Source: Allomesorhizobium camelthorni
GTDB taxonomy: Bacteria > Pseudomonadota > Alphaproteobacteria > Rhizobiales > Rhizobiaceae
DNA: 64,000 bases
Reading direction: 5' to 3'
NCBI RefSeq assembly: GCF_011045125.1
Contig: NZ_JAAKZF010000027.1
Location: 1 to 64,000 of the forward strand
Positions within the stretch are counted from its first letter, which is position 1, and every line of letters begins with the position of its first letter. Below, one piece after another: positions 11,861 through 20,158 of the stretch. The position numbers were made by a program, and so were the translations under genes. The notes under the pieces are model-generated. The model saw only the letters and a list, made by a program, of their open reading frames with translations, had not been told where the DNA came from and made no database searches.

Positions 11861-12028
11861 TCAACGACCCCCCTCTGGCCTGCCGGCCATCTCCCCCTCA
11901 AGGGGGGAGATTACTCTCGTCGCCGCAGGCGCCACATCTCCAGCGCTCCAGGACACGTGGCGTCGACGAAGCTGCTGATCTCCCCCCTTGAGGGGGAGAT
12001 GGCCGGCAGGCCAGAGGGGGGTCGTTGA
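11861..12028. repeat. Perfect 51-bp inverted repeat between hisS and hisZ
   Basis: Two arms, 11861-11911 and 11978-12028, are exact reverse complements over 51 bases. A 66-base centre separates them. Each arm contains nested smaller palindromes (CTCCCCCTC/GGGGGAG and GGCCTGCCGGCC). It looks like one of the intergenic palindromic elements common in Mesorhizobium-type genomes. It would form a long hairpin in the hisS-hisZ transcript. A partly similar fragment continues to about 12110. Confidence 0.9.
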
Positions 12029-12113
12029 AAGGAAACCGTCAGCGTTGCGGCCAGCACTCTTGTTCCCCTCCTTGCAGAGAGGTCGTCCCAACAGGGAGAT
12101 GACGGGCAGGCGA

Positions 12114-13781
12114 TCACTTTGCAAGGCTGCGATCCCTCGCCTGCGCGTCCAGAATCCTGCGCACCGCCTCGACCAGTTCTCCCTCGGCCACCGTGACCTG
12201 CGCCGGGCGGCCTTCGCGCCAGGCGACATTGTCGGTGATTTCCTCCGACAGGCGTTTTCCCTCGATCAGATCCTTGATCTGCACCTCGCCCTTCGCCCGC
12301 TCGTCGCCGCCCTGGATGACGGCGCAAGGCGAGCCGCGACGGTCGGCATATTTGAGCTGCGCCTTCATGCCGGCGCCGCCGAGATACATTTCGGCGCGGA
12401 TGCCGGCCTGGCGAAGTTTTGCTACCATCTTCTGGTAGCGGCCGAGGCTTTCGGTGTCCTTGTCCATGACCAGCACCACGACCGGCGCGATCACGTCCGA
12501 AATGTCGAGCTTGCCGAGGTTCTTCAGCGCGGTCATCAGGCGCGAGACGCCGATGGAAAAGCCCGTCGCCAGCACCGGCTCGCCGCGGAAGCGCGACACC
12601 AGCCCGTCATAACGCCCGCCGCCGCCGACCGAGCCGAAGCGCACGATTATTCCCTCTTCGTTGGGGATTTCCGCGAGCAGTTCGGCTTCGTAGACCGGGC
12701 CGGTGTAGTATTCGAGGCCGCGCACGACGGAGTGAGATATTTGGATTCTATCTTCGTTATAACCAGCCGCTCTGACTAAGCTCAGAATGCTGAGAAGTTC
12801 GCCAATTCCGTTTCTTCCGACCTCAGTATTCGCGCAGACGTCCACGAGGAACATCAGATTTTGAAGACTCGGATTTGCGCTAGGCGGCCCTTGAAACTGA
12901 AAAAGCAAACCCGCTGCGTTCCAAGCTTCCAACACGCTCTGCCAGCCGTTGCGGCGATCATCTGGAATATCGGAGACGATCGTGACCTTGCCATCTACAA
13001 TCCCGAACAACGCTTCCTCAATGGCGCTTCCGCCATAGATGATCATCAGCTTAGAAATACTCTCCTCATCCAGTCCCGCACCCTTGGTAAAATCCCCCTC
13101 GCCTATCTTGCCGCCGTCCCAGCGGCCCGGCCCAAGCAGCAGGCGCACGCCTTCCGGCCCGAACTTGTCCAGCTTGTCGATGGCGCGAAGCACGGTCAGT
13201 CGGCGGCCGGCGTTCTCGTCGCCACCGAGGCCGATCGCCTCGAGCACGCCGTCCAGCACCTTGCGGTTGTTGACCCGGATGACGTAGTCGCCGCGCTTGA
13301 TGCCCAGCGCTTCCATGACGTCGGCCATCATCATCGCCATTTCGGCGTCGGCGGCGACGCCGGGCGTGCCGACCGTGTCGGCGTCGAACTGCATGAACTG
13401 GCGGAAGCGGCCCGGCCCCGGCTTCTCGTTGCGGAAAACCCAGCCGGCGCGATAGCTGCGGTAGGGCTTCGGCAGGCGCTCGAAATTCTCGGCGACATAG
13501 CGGGCGAGCGGCGCGGTCAGATCGTAGCGTAGAGACAGCCACTGCTCGTCATCGTCCTGGAACGAGAACACGCCTTCGTTGGGCCTGTCCTGATCGGGCA
13601 GGAACTTTCCCAGCGCGTCGGTGTATTCGATCAGCGGCTGGTCGGCCGGCTCGAAGCCATAGAGCTCGAAAACCTCGCGGATCGCAGCCGTCATCTTCTC
13701 GGTGGCGCGGATGTCTTCCGGCGAGCGGTCGACAAAGCCGCGCGGCTGCCGCGCCTTCGTTCGGGATGATGTGTCGGCCAT
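12114..13781 (-). CDS. hisS: Histidyl-tRNA synthetase with an unusual middle segment
   Basis: Charges tRNA-His. The 555-aa protein has class II motif 2 ([18 protein letters not shown]), the histidine motifs [13 protein letters not shown] and GGGGRYDGL, and the C-terminal anticodon-binding domain ([16 protein letters not shown]). The ends and the catalytic core look like ordinary alphaproteobacterial HisS. The segment between about residues 237 and 350 (12731-13072) is encoded by much less GC-rich DNA and is about 50 residues longer than in the rhizobial and Brucella proteins I recall (about 500 aa). All conserved catalytic motifs are intact and the frame is open, so the gene is probably functional. 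Confidence 0.95.
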   Translation of the reverse strand: MADTSSRTKARQPRGFVDRSPEDIRATEKMTAAIREVFELYGFEPADQPLIEYTDALGKFLPDQDRPNEGVFSFQDDDEQWLSLRYDLTAPLARYVAENFERLPKPYRSYRAGWVFRNEKPGPGRFRQFMQFDADTVGTPGVAADAEMAMMMADVMEALGIKRGDYVIRVNNRKVLDGVLEAIGLGGDENAGRRLTVLRAIDKLDKFGPEGVRLLLGPGRWDGGKIGEGDFTKGAGLDEESISKLMIIYGGSAIEEALFGIVDGKVTIVSDIPDDRRNGWQSVLEAWNAAGLLFQFQGPPSANPSLQNLMFLVDVCANTEVGRNGIGELLSILSLVRAAGYNEDRIQISHSVVRGLEYYTGPVYEAELLAEIPNEEGIIVRFGSVGGGGRYDGLVSRFRGEPVLATGFSIGVSRLMTALKNLGKLDISDVIAPVVVLVMDKDTESLGRYQKMVAKLRQAGIRAEMYLGGAGMKAQLKYADRRGSPCAVIQGGDERAKGEVQIKDLIEGKRLSEEITDNVAWREGRPAQVTVAEGELVEAVRRILDAQARDRSLAK

Positions 13782-14663
13782 GGTCGGTCTTCTTGCTATG
13801 TCGGCATTGACTGATTTCAGAGTGCGCGTGTCCTAGACGATGCGACCAGGTGCGGCAAGGGTTTGGGCGCGACGCGCCGCCCCATGTCCCCCTTGCAAGG
13901 GTTGATGTGCCTCATCATCGCCATCCCTGGTTTGCCGCAGGGGACAGTTTACTTTTTTCCGCCCGCGCGAGCACCTCGACTGCCGCCGCCTTTTCTGCGG
14001 AAAGAAAGTAAACTGTCCCTGCATACGCCTCTCCTTTGCCACGCTGCGTTTCCGCCCTGGCGCTTTGAAAGAAGTCGGGAAGCGGGGCGCTTGGCCGAGC
14101 CTTCCGAAACTAAATACGTGGCGCGACTTTTGCGCCCCGCCGGCGATTTCTGTCCCCGCCCGTTCCGCTGCGCGGGGCCGGCTTTGACGACGCTTCAGCC
14201 CTTGCGGGCTTGGCGCCATCGCGGCGATGGCTCTTCACCATCGCCTTCATCGGTCCCGCCTGTGTGCTCCTCCAGCACGCCGGGACCGTAGTGTCCCGAG
14301 GGGAACCCTTTGGCGGAGCCTCTCCGGCTCCATGGCTTCGTCGGCCATGGAACGGAAGCGCCGATCCTTCCCCGCTGTCGAACGACTCCGGAGCGTTCCC
14401 GGCAGGAAGGACGCTGCGATTATGCGCGAGGGGCAGTATGTGTGAACAAAAGCGGGTCGAAGATTCTTCGCGCCGGCTTTTATGCCATTGATCCGCAACA
14501 GTTCTTTTTGTGAACGAGTCGAAATGGAGGTGGATTCTATCCACGTTTGAGGGCTCGCAGTGCCCCCTCCACCGCCTTCGGCGGTCCCCCTCCCCCGTAA
14601 ACGGGGGAGGATCAGCTCTCCACCGTCCCGCTTCGCTGGGGAGGACGAGCGATTCCGCTCTCC
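13782..14663. other. 880-bp intergenic region rich in palindromes, no convincing gene
   Basis: No frame here shows a recognisable protein or a good ribosome-binding site. The stretch contains the GACAGTTTACTTT inverted repeat (13938-14022), many short GC-rich stems between 14130 and 14420, and a palindromic mosaic at 14560-14660 (GCCCCCTCC and CGGGGGAGG blocks). It appears to be a patchwork of intergenic repeat elements between hisS and tag. Confidence 0.6.
13938..14022. repeat. REP-like inverted repeat carrying GACAGTTTACTTT
   Basis: The left arm (13938-13962) carries GGGACAGTTTACTTTTTTCC. The right arm (13996-14022) is close to its reverse complement and carries AAAGTAAACTGTCCC. About 35 bases separate them. 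The core GACAGTTTACTTT resembles extragenic palindromes that, from general knowledge, accompany REP-associated tyrosine transposases. No such transposase gene is in this window. Confidence 0.7.
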
Positions 14664-15302
14664 TCACCCCGGCCTTACGAACGCCGCCCGCTGCTTTTCC
14701 ACCTCGGCCCGGCAGGCGCAGCCCTCGATATGGTCGTTGACCAGGCCCATGGCCTGCATGAAGGCGTAGACGGTCGTGGGGCCGACAAAGCTCCAGCCGC
14801 GCTTCTTCAGCTCCTTCGAGATGCGGACCGAGGCCGGCGTCGTGGGGTTGGCGGTCAGCGCCCTGTAATCGACGACCGCCGGCCGCTCGTCGGGGCCGGG
14901 CTCGTGGCGCCAGAACCAGGCCGCGAGCGAGCCCGCCTCTTCCGCCAATTCGCGGGCGCGCTTGGCGTTGTTGATGGTGGAGACGATCTTGCCGCGGTGG
15001 CGCACAATGCCGGCATTGCCAAGCAGCCGCTCGATGTCGGCCTCGCCGAACTCGGCGACGCGCTCATAGTCGAAGCCTGCAAAAGCCTCGCGAAAACTCT
15101 CGCGCTTGCGCAGGATCGTCAGCCAGGACAGGCCGGACTGGAAACCTTCGAGGCAGATCTTTTCGAACAGCCGCTTGTCGTCGGCGACCGGGCGGCCCCA
15201 TTCGTGGTCGTGATAGTGGAGATAGTCCGGCAGCGCGCCGGGCCAGAAGCAGCGGGTGACCCCGTCCGCGCCTTCGAGCAGTCCAGTCTTCACCTCATCC
15301 AT
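14664..15302 (-). CDS. tag: DNA-3-methyladenine glycosylase I
   Basis: Base-excision repair enzyme that removes 3-methyladenine from alkylated DNA. The 212 residues show the family pattern: CFWPGALPDYLHYHDHEWGRP at the start (Tag normally begins RC.W with a zinc cysteine), FEKICLEGFQSGLSWLTILRKRE, the helix-hairpin-helix region (LGNAGIVRHRGKI), and FVGPTTVYAFMQAMGLVNDH. The zinc site uses the N-terminal Cys/His and the C-terminal HIEGCAC. All zinc ligands seem present. It starts at ATG 15302 and stands alone, divergent from the L,D-transpeptidase gene. The identification is secure. Confidence 0.95.
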   Translation of the reverse strand: MDEVKTGLLEGADGVTRCFWPGALPDYLHYHDHEWGRPVADDKRLFEKICLEGFQSGLSWLTILRKRESFREAFAGFDYERVAEFGEADIERLLGNAGIVRHRGKIVSTINNAKRARELAEEAGSLAAWFWRHEPGPDERPAVVDYRALTANPTTPASVRISKELKKRGWSFVGPTTVYAFMQAMGLVNDHIEGCACRAEVEKQRAAFVRPG

Positions 15303-15519
15303 GACGTCAAACCCAATCCTTAACGGCGCAATCCGCCTGCTTTACCCGGCCTTTACCAGATTCCTGAACCGGGCGGTAACCACACCAAAAAGTTTACTGA
15401 CAAAACGGTCTTTTACGCATTCCGATTCACTTATTCCTTGCCCGATCCGGTCAACGATCGCGTTGAAGCGGGGGAGTTTTCCCGCGCCCCATGACGACCC
15501 CGATCGAGAGTGCATGTTC

Positions 15520-16272
15520 ATGAAGAGTCTTTTATTCCTTGTGTCTGTCGCCGCGCTTGCCGCGACGCCCGCCGCCGCCAATGACCGCTATATCGAGCGG
15601 CCGCCGGTTGTGGTCAGCCCCGATCTTTCAGCCCCCTGGGTGATGCAGCTCGGCCGCAAGCCGGGCAAGGTCGTGCGGCGGCAGCTGCGGCGGCAGAATT
15701 CGTTCGGCGTAGAGGTGCAGCCTGCGCCGCGCTACCGCGAGATCGGGCCGGACCGCATTCGCACAGCGGCGGTGCGGGCGCCCGCAAAGCCCAAGATCCA
15801 GCCCAGCCGCGAGATGAACCCGATCTACCTGCCGCAGACGGTTGCCTATGACGGCCCGCATGCGCCCGGCACCATAATCATCGACACGCGCGAGAATTTT
15901 CTGTTCCTGGTGCTGGAGGGCGGCGAGGCGCGGCGCTACGGCGTCGGCACCGGCAAACCCGGCTTCGAATGGGCCGGCACACACAAGATAACCCAGAAGC
16001 GCGAATGGCCGGACTGGCGGCCGCCCGCGGAAATGATCGCGCGCGAGCGCGCCAAGGGCCGGCATCTGCCGGTTCACATGGCCGGCGGGCCGGAAAACCC
16101 GCTCGGCGCGCGGGCGCTTTATCTCGGCTCGACGCTCTACCGCATCCACGGCACCAACCAGCCCTGGACGATCGGCGGGGCAGTGTCTTCAGGTTGCATC
16201 CGCATGCGCAATGAGGATGTCATCGAGCTGTATGAGCGGGTCGATGTCGGGACGAAGGTCGTGGTCATGTAA
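15520..16272 (+). CDS. Secreted L,D-transpeptidase (ErfK/YbiS/YcfS family)
   Basis: A cell-wall enzyme that makes 3-3 peptidoglycan cross-links or anchors proteins to peptidoglycan. The roughly 250-aa protein begins with a cleavable signal peptide (MKSLLFLVSVAALAATPAAA). A proline- and arginine-rich linker follows to about residue 95. The YkuD catalytic domain then has TIIIDTRENFLFL, IHGTN and the active-site motif SSGCIRM, with the His, Ser, Cys and Arg in place. ATG 15520 is preferred over 15514 because a GAGAG ribosome-binding site lies at better spacing. Rhizobial genomes usually hold many such paralogues; the individual role cannot be assigned. Confidence 0.9.
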   Translation: MKSLLFLVSVAALAATPAAANDRYIERPPVVVSPDLSAPWVMQLGRKPGKVVRRQLRRQNSFGVEVQPAPRYREIGPDRIRTAAVRAPAKPKIQPSREMNPIYLPQTVAYDGPHAPGTIIIDTRENFLFLVLEGGEARRYGVGTGKPGFEWAGTHKITQKREWPDWRPPAEMIARERAKGRHLPVHMAGGPENPLGARALYLGSTLYRIHGTNQPWTIGGAVSSGCIRMRNEDVIELYERVDVGTKVVVM

Positions 16273-16468
16273 ATTTCGAACGGGGGACGGGCCGATGCCG
16301 TAGGGGCGGCAGGTCCGGAAGCGGCGCGGCGCAAATGCCGCGGCCGCTTTTTCGTTTAAAGGTCGCGCGCAACGTCGCGGGAAGGGCAGCACGGTTCGTA
16401 TCCGCGCTGCCCTTTCGCGTTCCTGACTGCTATCCCGTAGCCGAGTTTTGCCTGCAGAAGGATATTCG

Positions 16469-17389
16469 ATGCCGCTTGACGACACGCGCTATCTGAAGGG
16501 CGGGCCGGTCGCCGCCCGCATCATCGCCGAAGTCCGCGCCGCGGCCGACAGCGCGACTGCCGAGGGTTTCCGGCCGAAGCTGGTGTCGATCACCGTCGGC
16601 GACGTCGCAGCGGTCGACGTCTATGTCCGCAACCAGCGCGCCAAGGCGGAACTGGGCGGCATCGACTTCGAGGAACGGCGCTTTCCGGCCGAGCTGACGG
16701 CGGGCGAACTGGAAGCGGCGATCCACGGCATGAACGCCGATCCGCGCGTCACCGGCATCATCATCCAGCGGCCGGTGCCGCCGCACATTCCGATCAAGGC
16801 GATCCAGGCGGCCATCCATCCGCTGAAGGATGTCGAAGGCATGCACCCGGCCTCGATCGGCAACATCGTCTACAATGAACTCGACCTCGCGCCCTGCACG
16901 GCGGCCGCTTCGGTGGAGCTGCTGAAGGCGACCGGGCTCGACCTGAAGGGGCTGGAAGTGGTGATGGTCGGGCATTCCGAGATCGTCGGCAAGCCGATAG
17001 CCTTCCTCTTGATGAGCGAGGGCGCGACGGTGACGGTGTGCCACCACATGACGCGCTCGGTGGCCGCGCACGCCAGGCGGGCCGATGCGCTGTTCGTGGC
17101 GGTGGGCAAGCCGCGGCTGATCAAGGCCGACATGGTGAAGCCGGGCGCGGCCGTCATCGACATCGGCATCAACGCCGAGACGCTTGCCGACGGCTCCACC
17201 CGCATCGTCGGCGATGTCGACACCGACAGCGTCAAGGAGGTGGCGTCGTGGATCACGCCGGTGCCGGGCGGCGTCGGGCCGGTGACGGTGGCGATTTTGC
17301 TCAGGAACACGATGGTGGCGTTGAACCGGCAGAGGGCGCTGTACCGGGAGACATACGGGACAAGCGAGCGCCAGTTCGCGGCGGAGTAG
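16469..17389 (+). CDS. FolD-like methylenetetrahydrofolate dehydrogenase/cyclohydrolase, divergent
   Basis: FolD interconverts 5,10-methylene-, 5,10-methenyl- and 10-formyl-tetrahydrofolate. The 306-aa protein aligns along its whole length. It has a conserved Tyr in DVYVRN, a Gln-Pro motif in IIQRPVPPH, KDVEGMHP, a Rossmann segment VVMVGHSEIVGKP and the signature WITPVPGGVGPVT. Two residues differ from canonical FolD. The lysine four residues after the Tyr (E. coli Lys54, human Lys56) is glutamine, and the aspartate of KDVDG is glutamate. This may be a dehydrogenase without normal cyclohydrolase activity, or a specialised paralogue. It starts at ATG 16469 after GCAGAAGGA. It faces glcF tail to tail. 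Confidence 0.85.
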   Translation: MPLDDTRYLKGGPVAARIIAEVRAAADSATAEGFRPKLVSITVGDVAAVDVYVRNQRAKAELGGIDFEERRFPAELTAGELEAAIHGMNADPRVTGIIIQRPVPPHIPIKAIQAAIHPLKDVEGMHPASIGNIVYNELDLAPCTAAASVELLKATGLDLKGLEVVMVGHSEIVGKPIAFLLMSEGATVTVCHHMTRSVAAHARRADALFVAVGKPRLIKADMVKPGAAVIDIGINAETLADGSTRIVGDVDTDSVKEVASWITPVPGGVGPVTVAILLRNTMVALNRQRALYRETYGTSERQFAAE

Positions 17390-17405
17390 CGGCGGCATCC
17401 TTCGC

Positions 17406-18737
17406 TTACTCCGCCGGTTCCAGCACCCTGCCCTCCGGCACGCCCGCCGGCTTCGGCCCGCCATAGGCCCAGTCGAGCAGTTCGACCGTGTGAACGATCG
17501 GCAGTTTCGCCGCCGAGGCGATCTGGGTGATGCAGCCGATATTGCCGGTGGCGATCAGATCCGCGCCGGTCGCCTCGATGTTCTTCACCTTGCGGTCGCG
17601 CAGCCGCGCCGAAATCTCCGGCTGCATGATGTTGTAGGTGCCGGCCGAGCCGCAGCACAAATGCCCCTCGCGCGGCTCCTTCACGACGAAGCCGGCGCGG
17701 GCGAGAAGCTCCTTAGGCTGGCGCGTGATCTTCTGGCCATGCTGCATGGAACAGGCCGAGTGGTAGGCGACGGTGAGGCCGGGCTTTTGGGCCGGTTCCG
17801 GCAGGTCGAGCGTTGCGAGATATTCGGTGATGTCCTTGGCCAGCGCCGAGACCCGCGCGGCCTTCTGGGCGTAGGCCGGGTCGAGGCGGAGCATGAAGCC
17901 GTAATCCTTGATCGTCGTGCCGCAGCCCGAGGCGGTGATGATGATAGCGTCGAGGCCGCCGTTTTCGATCTCGCGCGTCCAGGCGTCGACGTTCTGGCGC
18001 GCCGAGGCAAGCGCCTGCTCCTTGCGCCCCATATGATGAACCAGCGCGCCGCAGCAGCCCTCGCCTTCAGGCACCACGACCTCGACGCCGAGACGGGTGA
18101 GAAGCGAGATCGCTGCCTCGTTGATGCCCGGATCAAGCACCGGCTGGGCGCAGCCGGTGAGGATGGCGACGCGGCCGCGACGGGCTCCTGCGGCAGCCGG
18201 ATAAACTGCCGGTGATGCCGTCGCGAAAGTTTGCGGGATGGACGTTGGGGCCAGCCTCAGCATCGCCGCAAGCGGGCGCAGCGGGCCAACCGCCTCGAAC
18301 AGTCTTGCAAACGGCCTGCCGAGCTTCGCCAGCTTGAGCGCGACGCGGAAGCGCCCGGGATAGGGCAGCACGGCGGCAAGCAACGCACGGATCATCCGGT
18401 CTGGCAGCGGGCGTTTGTAGGTGTTCTCGATGTGGGCGCGGGCGTGGTCGACCAGATGCATGTAATTGACACCCGAGGGGCAGGTCGTCATGCAGGCGAG
18501 GCAGGACAGGCAGCGGTCGATATGGGTGACGATCTGCTCGTCCGCCGGCCGGCCGTTTTCCAGCATGTCCTTGATGAGATAAATTCGCCCGCGTGGCGAA
18601 TCCAGTTCGTTGCCGAGCGTCACATAGGTCGGGCAGGTCGCTGTGCAGAAGCCGCAATGAACGCATTTGCGCAGGATCTTTTCCGATTCCGCAACATGCG
18701 GATCGGCAAGCTGGGCGAGAGTGAAGGAGGTTTGCAT
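17406..18737 (-). CDS. glcF: Glycolate oxidase iron-sulfur subunit
   Basis: Electron-transfer subunit that, with GlcD and GlcE, oxidises glycolate to glyoxylate at the membrane. The 443-aa protein has two N-terminal 4Fe-4S motifs (CVHCGFCTATCPTYV and CLSCLACMTTCPSGVNY). Two CCG domains follow (GEGCCGALVHHMG and LCCGSAGTYNI), as expected for GlcF. Its start codon lies one base after the glcE stop codon, so the two are translationally coupled. It ends about 20 bases from the convergent FolD-like gene. Length and motif order are normal. Confidence 0.95.
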   Translation of the reverse strand: MQTSFTLAQLADPHVAESEKILRKCVHCGFCTATCPTYVTLGNELDSPRGRIYLIKDMLENGRPADEQIVTHIDRCLSCLACMTTCPSGVNYMHLVDHARAHIENTYKRPLPDRMIRALLAAVLPYPGRFRVALKLAKLGRPFARLFEAVGPLRPLAAMLRLAPTSIPQTFATASPAVYPAAAGARRGRVAILTGCAQPVLDPGINEAAISLLTRLGVEVVVPEGEGCCGALVHHMGRKEQALASARQNVDAWTREIENGGLDAIIITASGCGTTIKDYGFMLRLDPAYAQKAARVSALAKDITEYLATLDLPEPAQKPGLTVAYHSACSMQHGQKITRQPKELLARAGFVVKEPREGHLCCGSAGTYNIMQPEISARLRDRKVKNIEATGADLIATGNIGCITQIASAAKLPIVHTVELLDWAYGGPKPAGVPEGRVLEPAE

Positions 18738-18738
18738 G

Positions 18739-19944
18739 TCAGGCTTCCATCCGTCCCGGATTGAGCAGGCCCTTTGGATCGAACTCGCTCTTCAGCCGCG
18801 CCGAGAGCGCGGCGAGCGCCGAAGGCTGCGGCTCGAAAACGGGCAGCGACGCGCGATGCGAGGGGCTGGCGCGGACGAGCGTAGCATGGCCGCCGCCGAA
18901 TTTTTTCACCAGCGCGCGCAACAGTTCGGCTTCCGGATCAGCCTGCATGCGCAGCCAGACGAGGCTGCCCTGCCAATCGTAAAACGCCTCGGCGGGCGTT
19001 TCCATGCGCAGCGCAAGCGTCATCTTGTGGGCCTCCGAAGGCGCCATTGAGACCCGCCAGACGGGGCGCTGCGTGCCGTCGGCGAAGGGTATGCAATCGC
19101 GGACATCGCGCCAGAGCGCCTTTGAGGCGTCGCCGGTAATCTCGTCGATCGGACCGGCGGCCTTCAGGATATCCTTCACTGCCGCGGCGCGATAGGCAAC
19201 GGACGGGCCAAAACCTTCGATGCGCAGCAGCGTCGCCGCCTCGCCGCCGATCGCGCCGCCTGAAACACGGTCGGCGATGCCTTCTGGCAGGTGCGCGGCG
19301 CTGGAGATTTCCGCGCTGGAGCCGACGGCGAGCGCCATCGCGGCGGTGGCCTCCTCGTCAAGCAGGCCGCGGATCGCCAGCGTCGTTTCGGTCTCGGCGG
19401 CGGGCAGCACTTTGAAAATGACGTCGGTAGCGACGGCCAGCGTGCCCCAGGAGCCCGCCATGAGCTTCGACAGATCGTAGCCGGTAACGTTCTTGACCAC
19501 GCGGCCGCCGGATTTGAACGCCTCGCCGCGGCCGGAGACCGCATTCACGCCGAGGATGTGGTCGCGCGCAGCCCCCGCCTTCAGCCGGCGCGGACCCGAG
19601 AGGTTGGCGGCGAGCACGCCGCCGATCGTGCCGCGGCCCGGCTGGCCGCCCAACAGCGGACCGTAGTTCATCGGCTCGAAGGCGAGTTGCTGGCCGTTTT
19701 CGGCAAGCAGCTTTTCGATGTCGGCGAGCGACGTGCCGGCCTTAGCCGACAGAACGAGTTCGGCGGGCTCGTAGAGCGTCACGCCGGAGAGCTTCGACAG
19801 GTCGAGCGTGTGTTCCGTCTGCAGCGGACGGCCGATGCCGCGTTTGGAGCCATGGCCGACGATTTCGAGTTGGGATTCTTCGCCGAGCGCCCACTGGATG
19901 GCGGCGCGCGTTTCCGCGGCGGTGGTGGGGGAAAGAGTGGTCAT
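18739..19944 (-). CDS. glcE: Glycolate oxidase FAD-binding subunit GlcE
   Basis: A 401-aa FAD-binding subunit of glycolate oxidase, smaller partner of GlcD. The FAD-binding PCMH domain occupies the first half. It contains VGHGSKRGIGRP, PGRGTIGGVLAANLSGPRR and the FAD-binding stretch GGRVVKNVTGYDLSKLMAGSWGT, cut here by one or two substitutions relative to GlcD. The end FDPKGLLNPGRM is the standard GlcE/GlcD terminus. ATG 19944 (MTTLSPTTAAE) is chosen because the longer frame would read into the palindromic repeat upstream. It is separated from glcD by a DUF559 gene and repeats instead of following it directly. Confidence 0.93.
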   Translation of the reverse strand: MTTLSPTTAAETRAAIQWALGEESQLEIVGHGSKRGIGRPLQTEHTLDLSKLSGVTLYEPAELVLSAKAGTSLADIEKLLAENGQQLAFEPMNYGPLLGGQPGRGTIGGVLAANLSGPRRLKAGAARDHILGVNAVSGRGEAFKSGGRVVKNVTGYDLSKLMAGSWGTLAVATDVIFKVLPAAETETTLAIRGLLDEEATAAMALAVGSSAEISSAAHLPEGIADRVSGGAIGGEAATLLRIEGFGPSVAYRAAAVKDILKAAGPIDEITGDASKALWRDVRDCIPFADGTQRPVWRVSMAPSEAHKMTLALRMETPAEAFYDWQGSLVWLRMQADPEAELLRALVKKFGGGHATLVRASPSHRASLPVFEPQPSALAALSARLKSEFDPKGLLNPGRMEA

Positions 19945-19976
19945 GGGTTTTCGACCGCAACGCCAATGATATGGGA

Positions 19977-20155
19977 GACCCCCTCTCCGTCTCGGGCTTC
20001 GCCCGAGCCACCTCTCCCCCGCTTTGCGGGGGCGAGGAACCGGCACTCGCCGAAGTCGCGACCTCGTGGGAGCCTACAACCTCGAAGGCTCAGGGTTCCT
20101 CGCCCCTGCGAAGCGGGGGAGAGGTGCCGAGCGAAGCGAGGCGGAGAGGGGGCTA
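19977..20155. repeat. Large palindromic repeat in the glc operon
   Basis: Two partly complementary arms flank a roughly 50-bp centre. One reads GACCCCCTCTCCGTCTCGGG and continues to GCGGGGGCGAGGAACC. The other runs GGTTCCTCGCCCCTGCG to CGGAGAGGGGGC. The centre is 20042-20093. Internal stems are CTCGGGC/GCCCGAG and CCCCGC/GCGGGG. It lies between the DUF559 gene and glcE. One arm recurs at 20583-20650 with few differences. Confidence 0.85.
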
Positions 20156-20158
20156 GTT

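Noticed and set aside
10930..11991. 353-codon + strand frame opposite hisZ
   Set aside because: Complement of hisZ; no motif and no ribosome-binding site.
14041..14510. Possible 185-codon - strand gene between hisS and tag
   Set aside because: The sequence is a chain of short palindromes with no protein-like pattern; treated as intergenic repeats.
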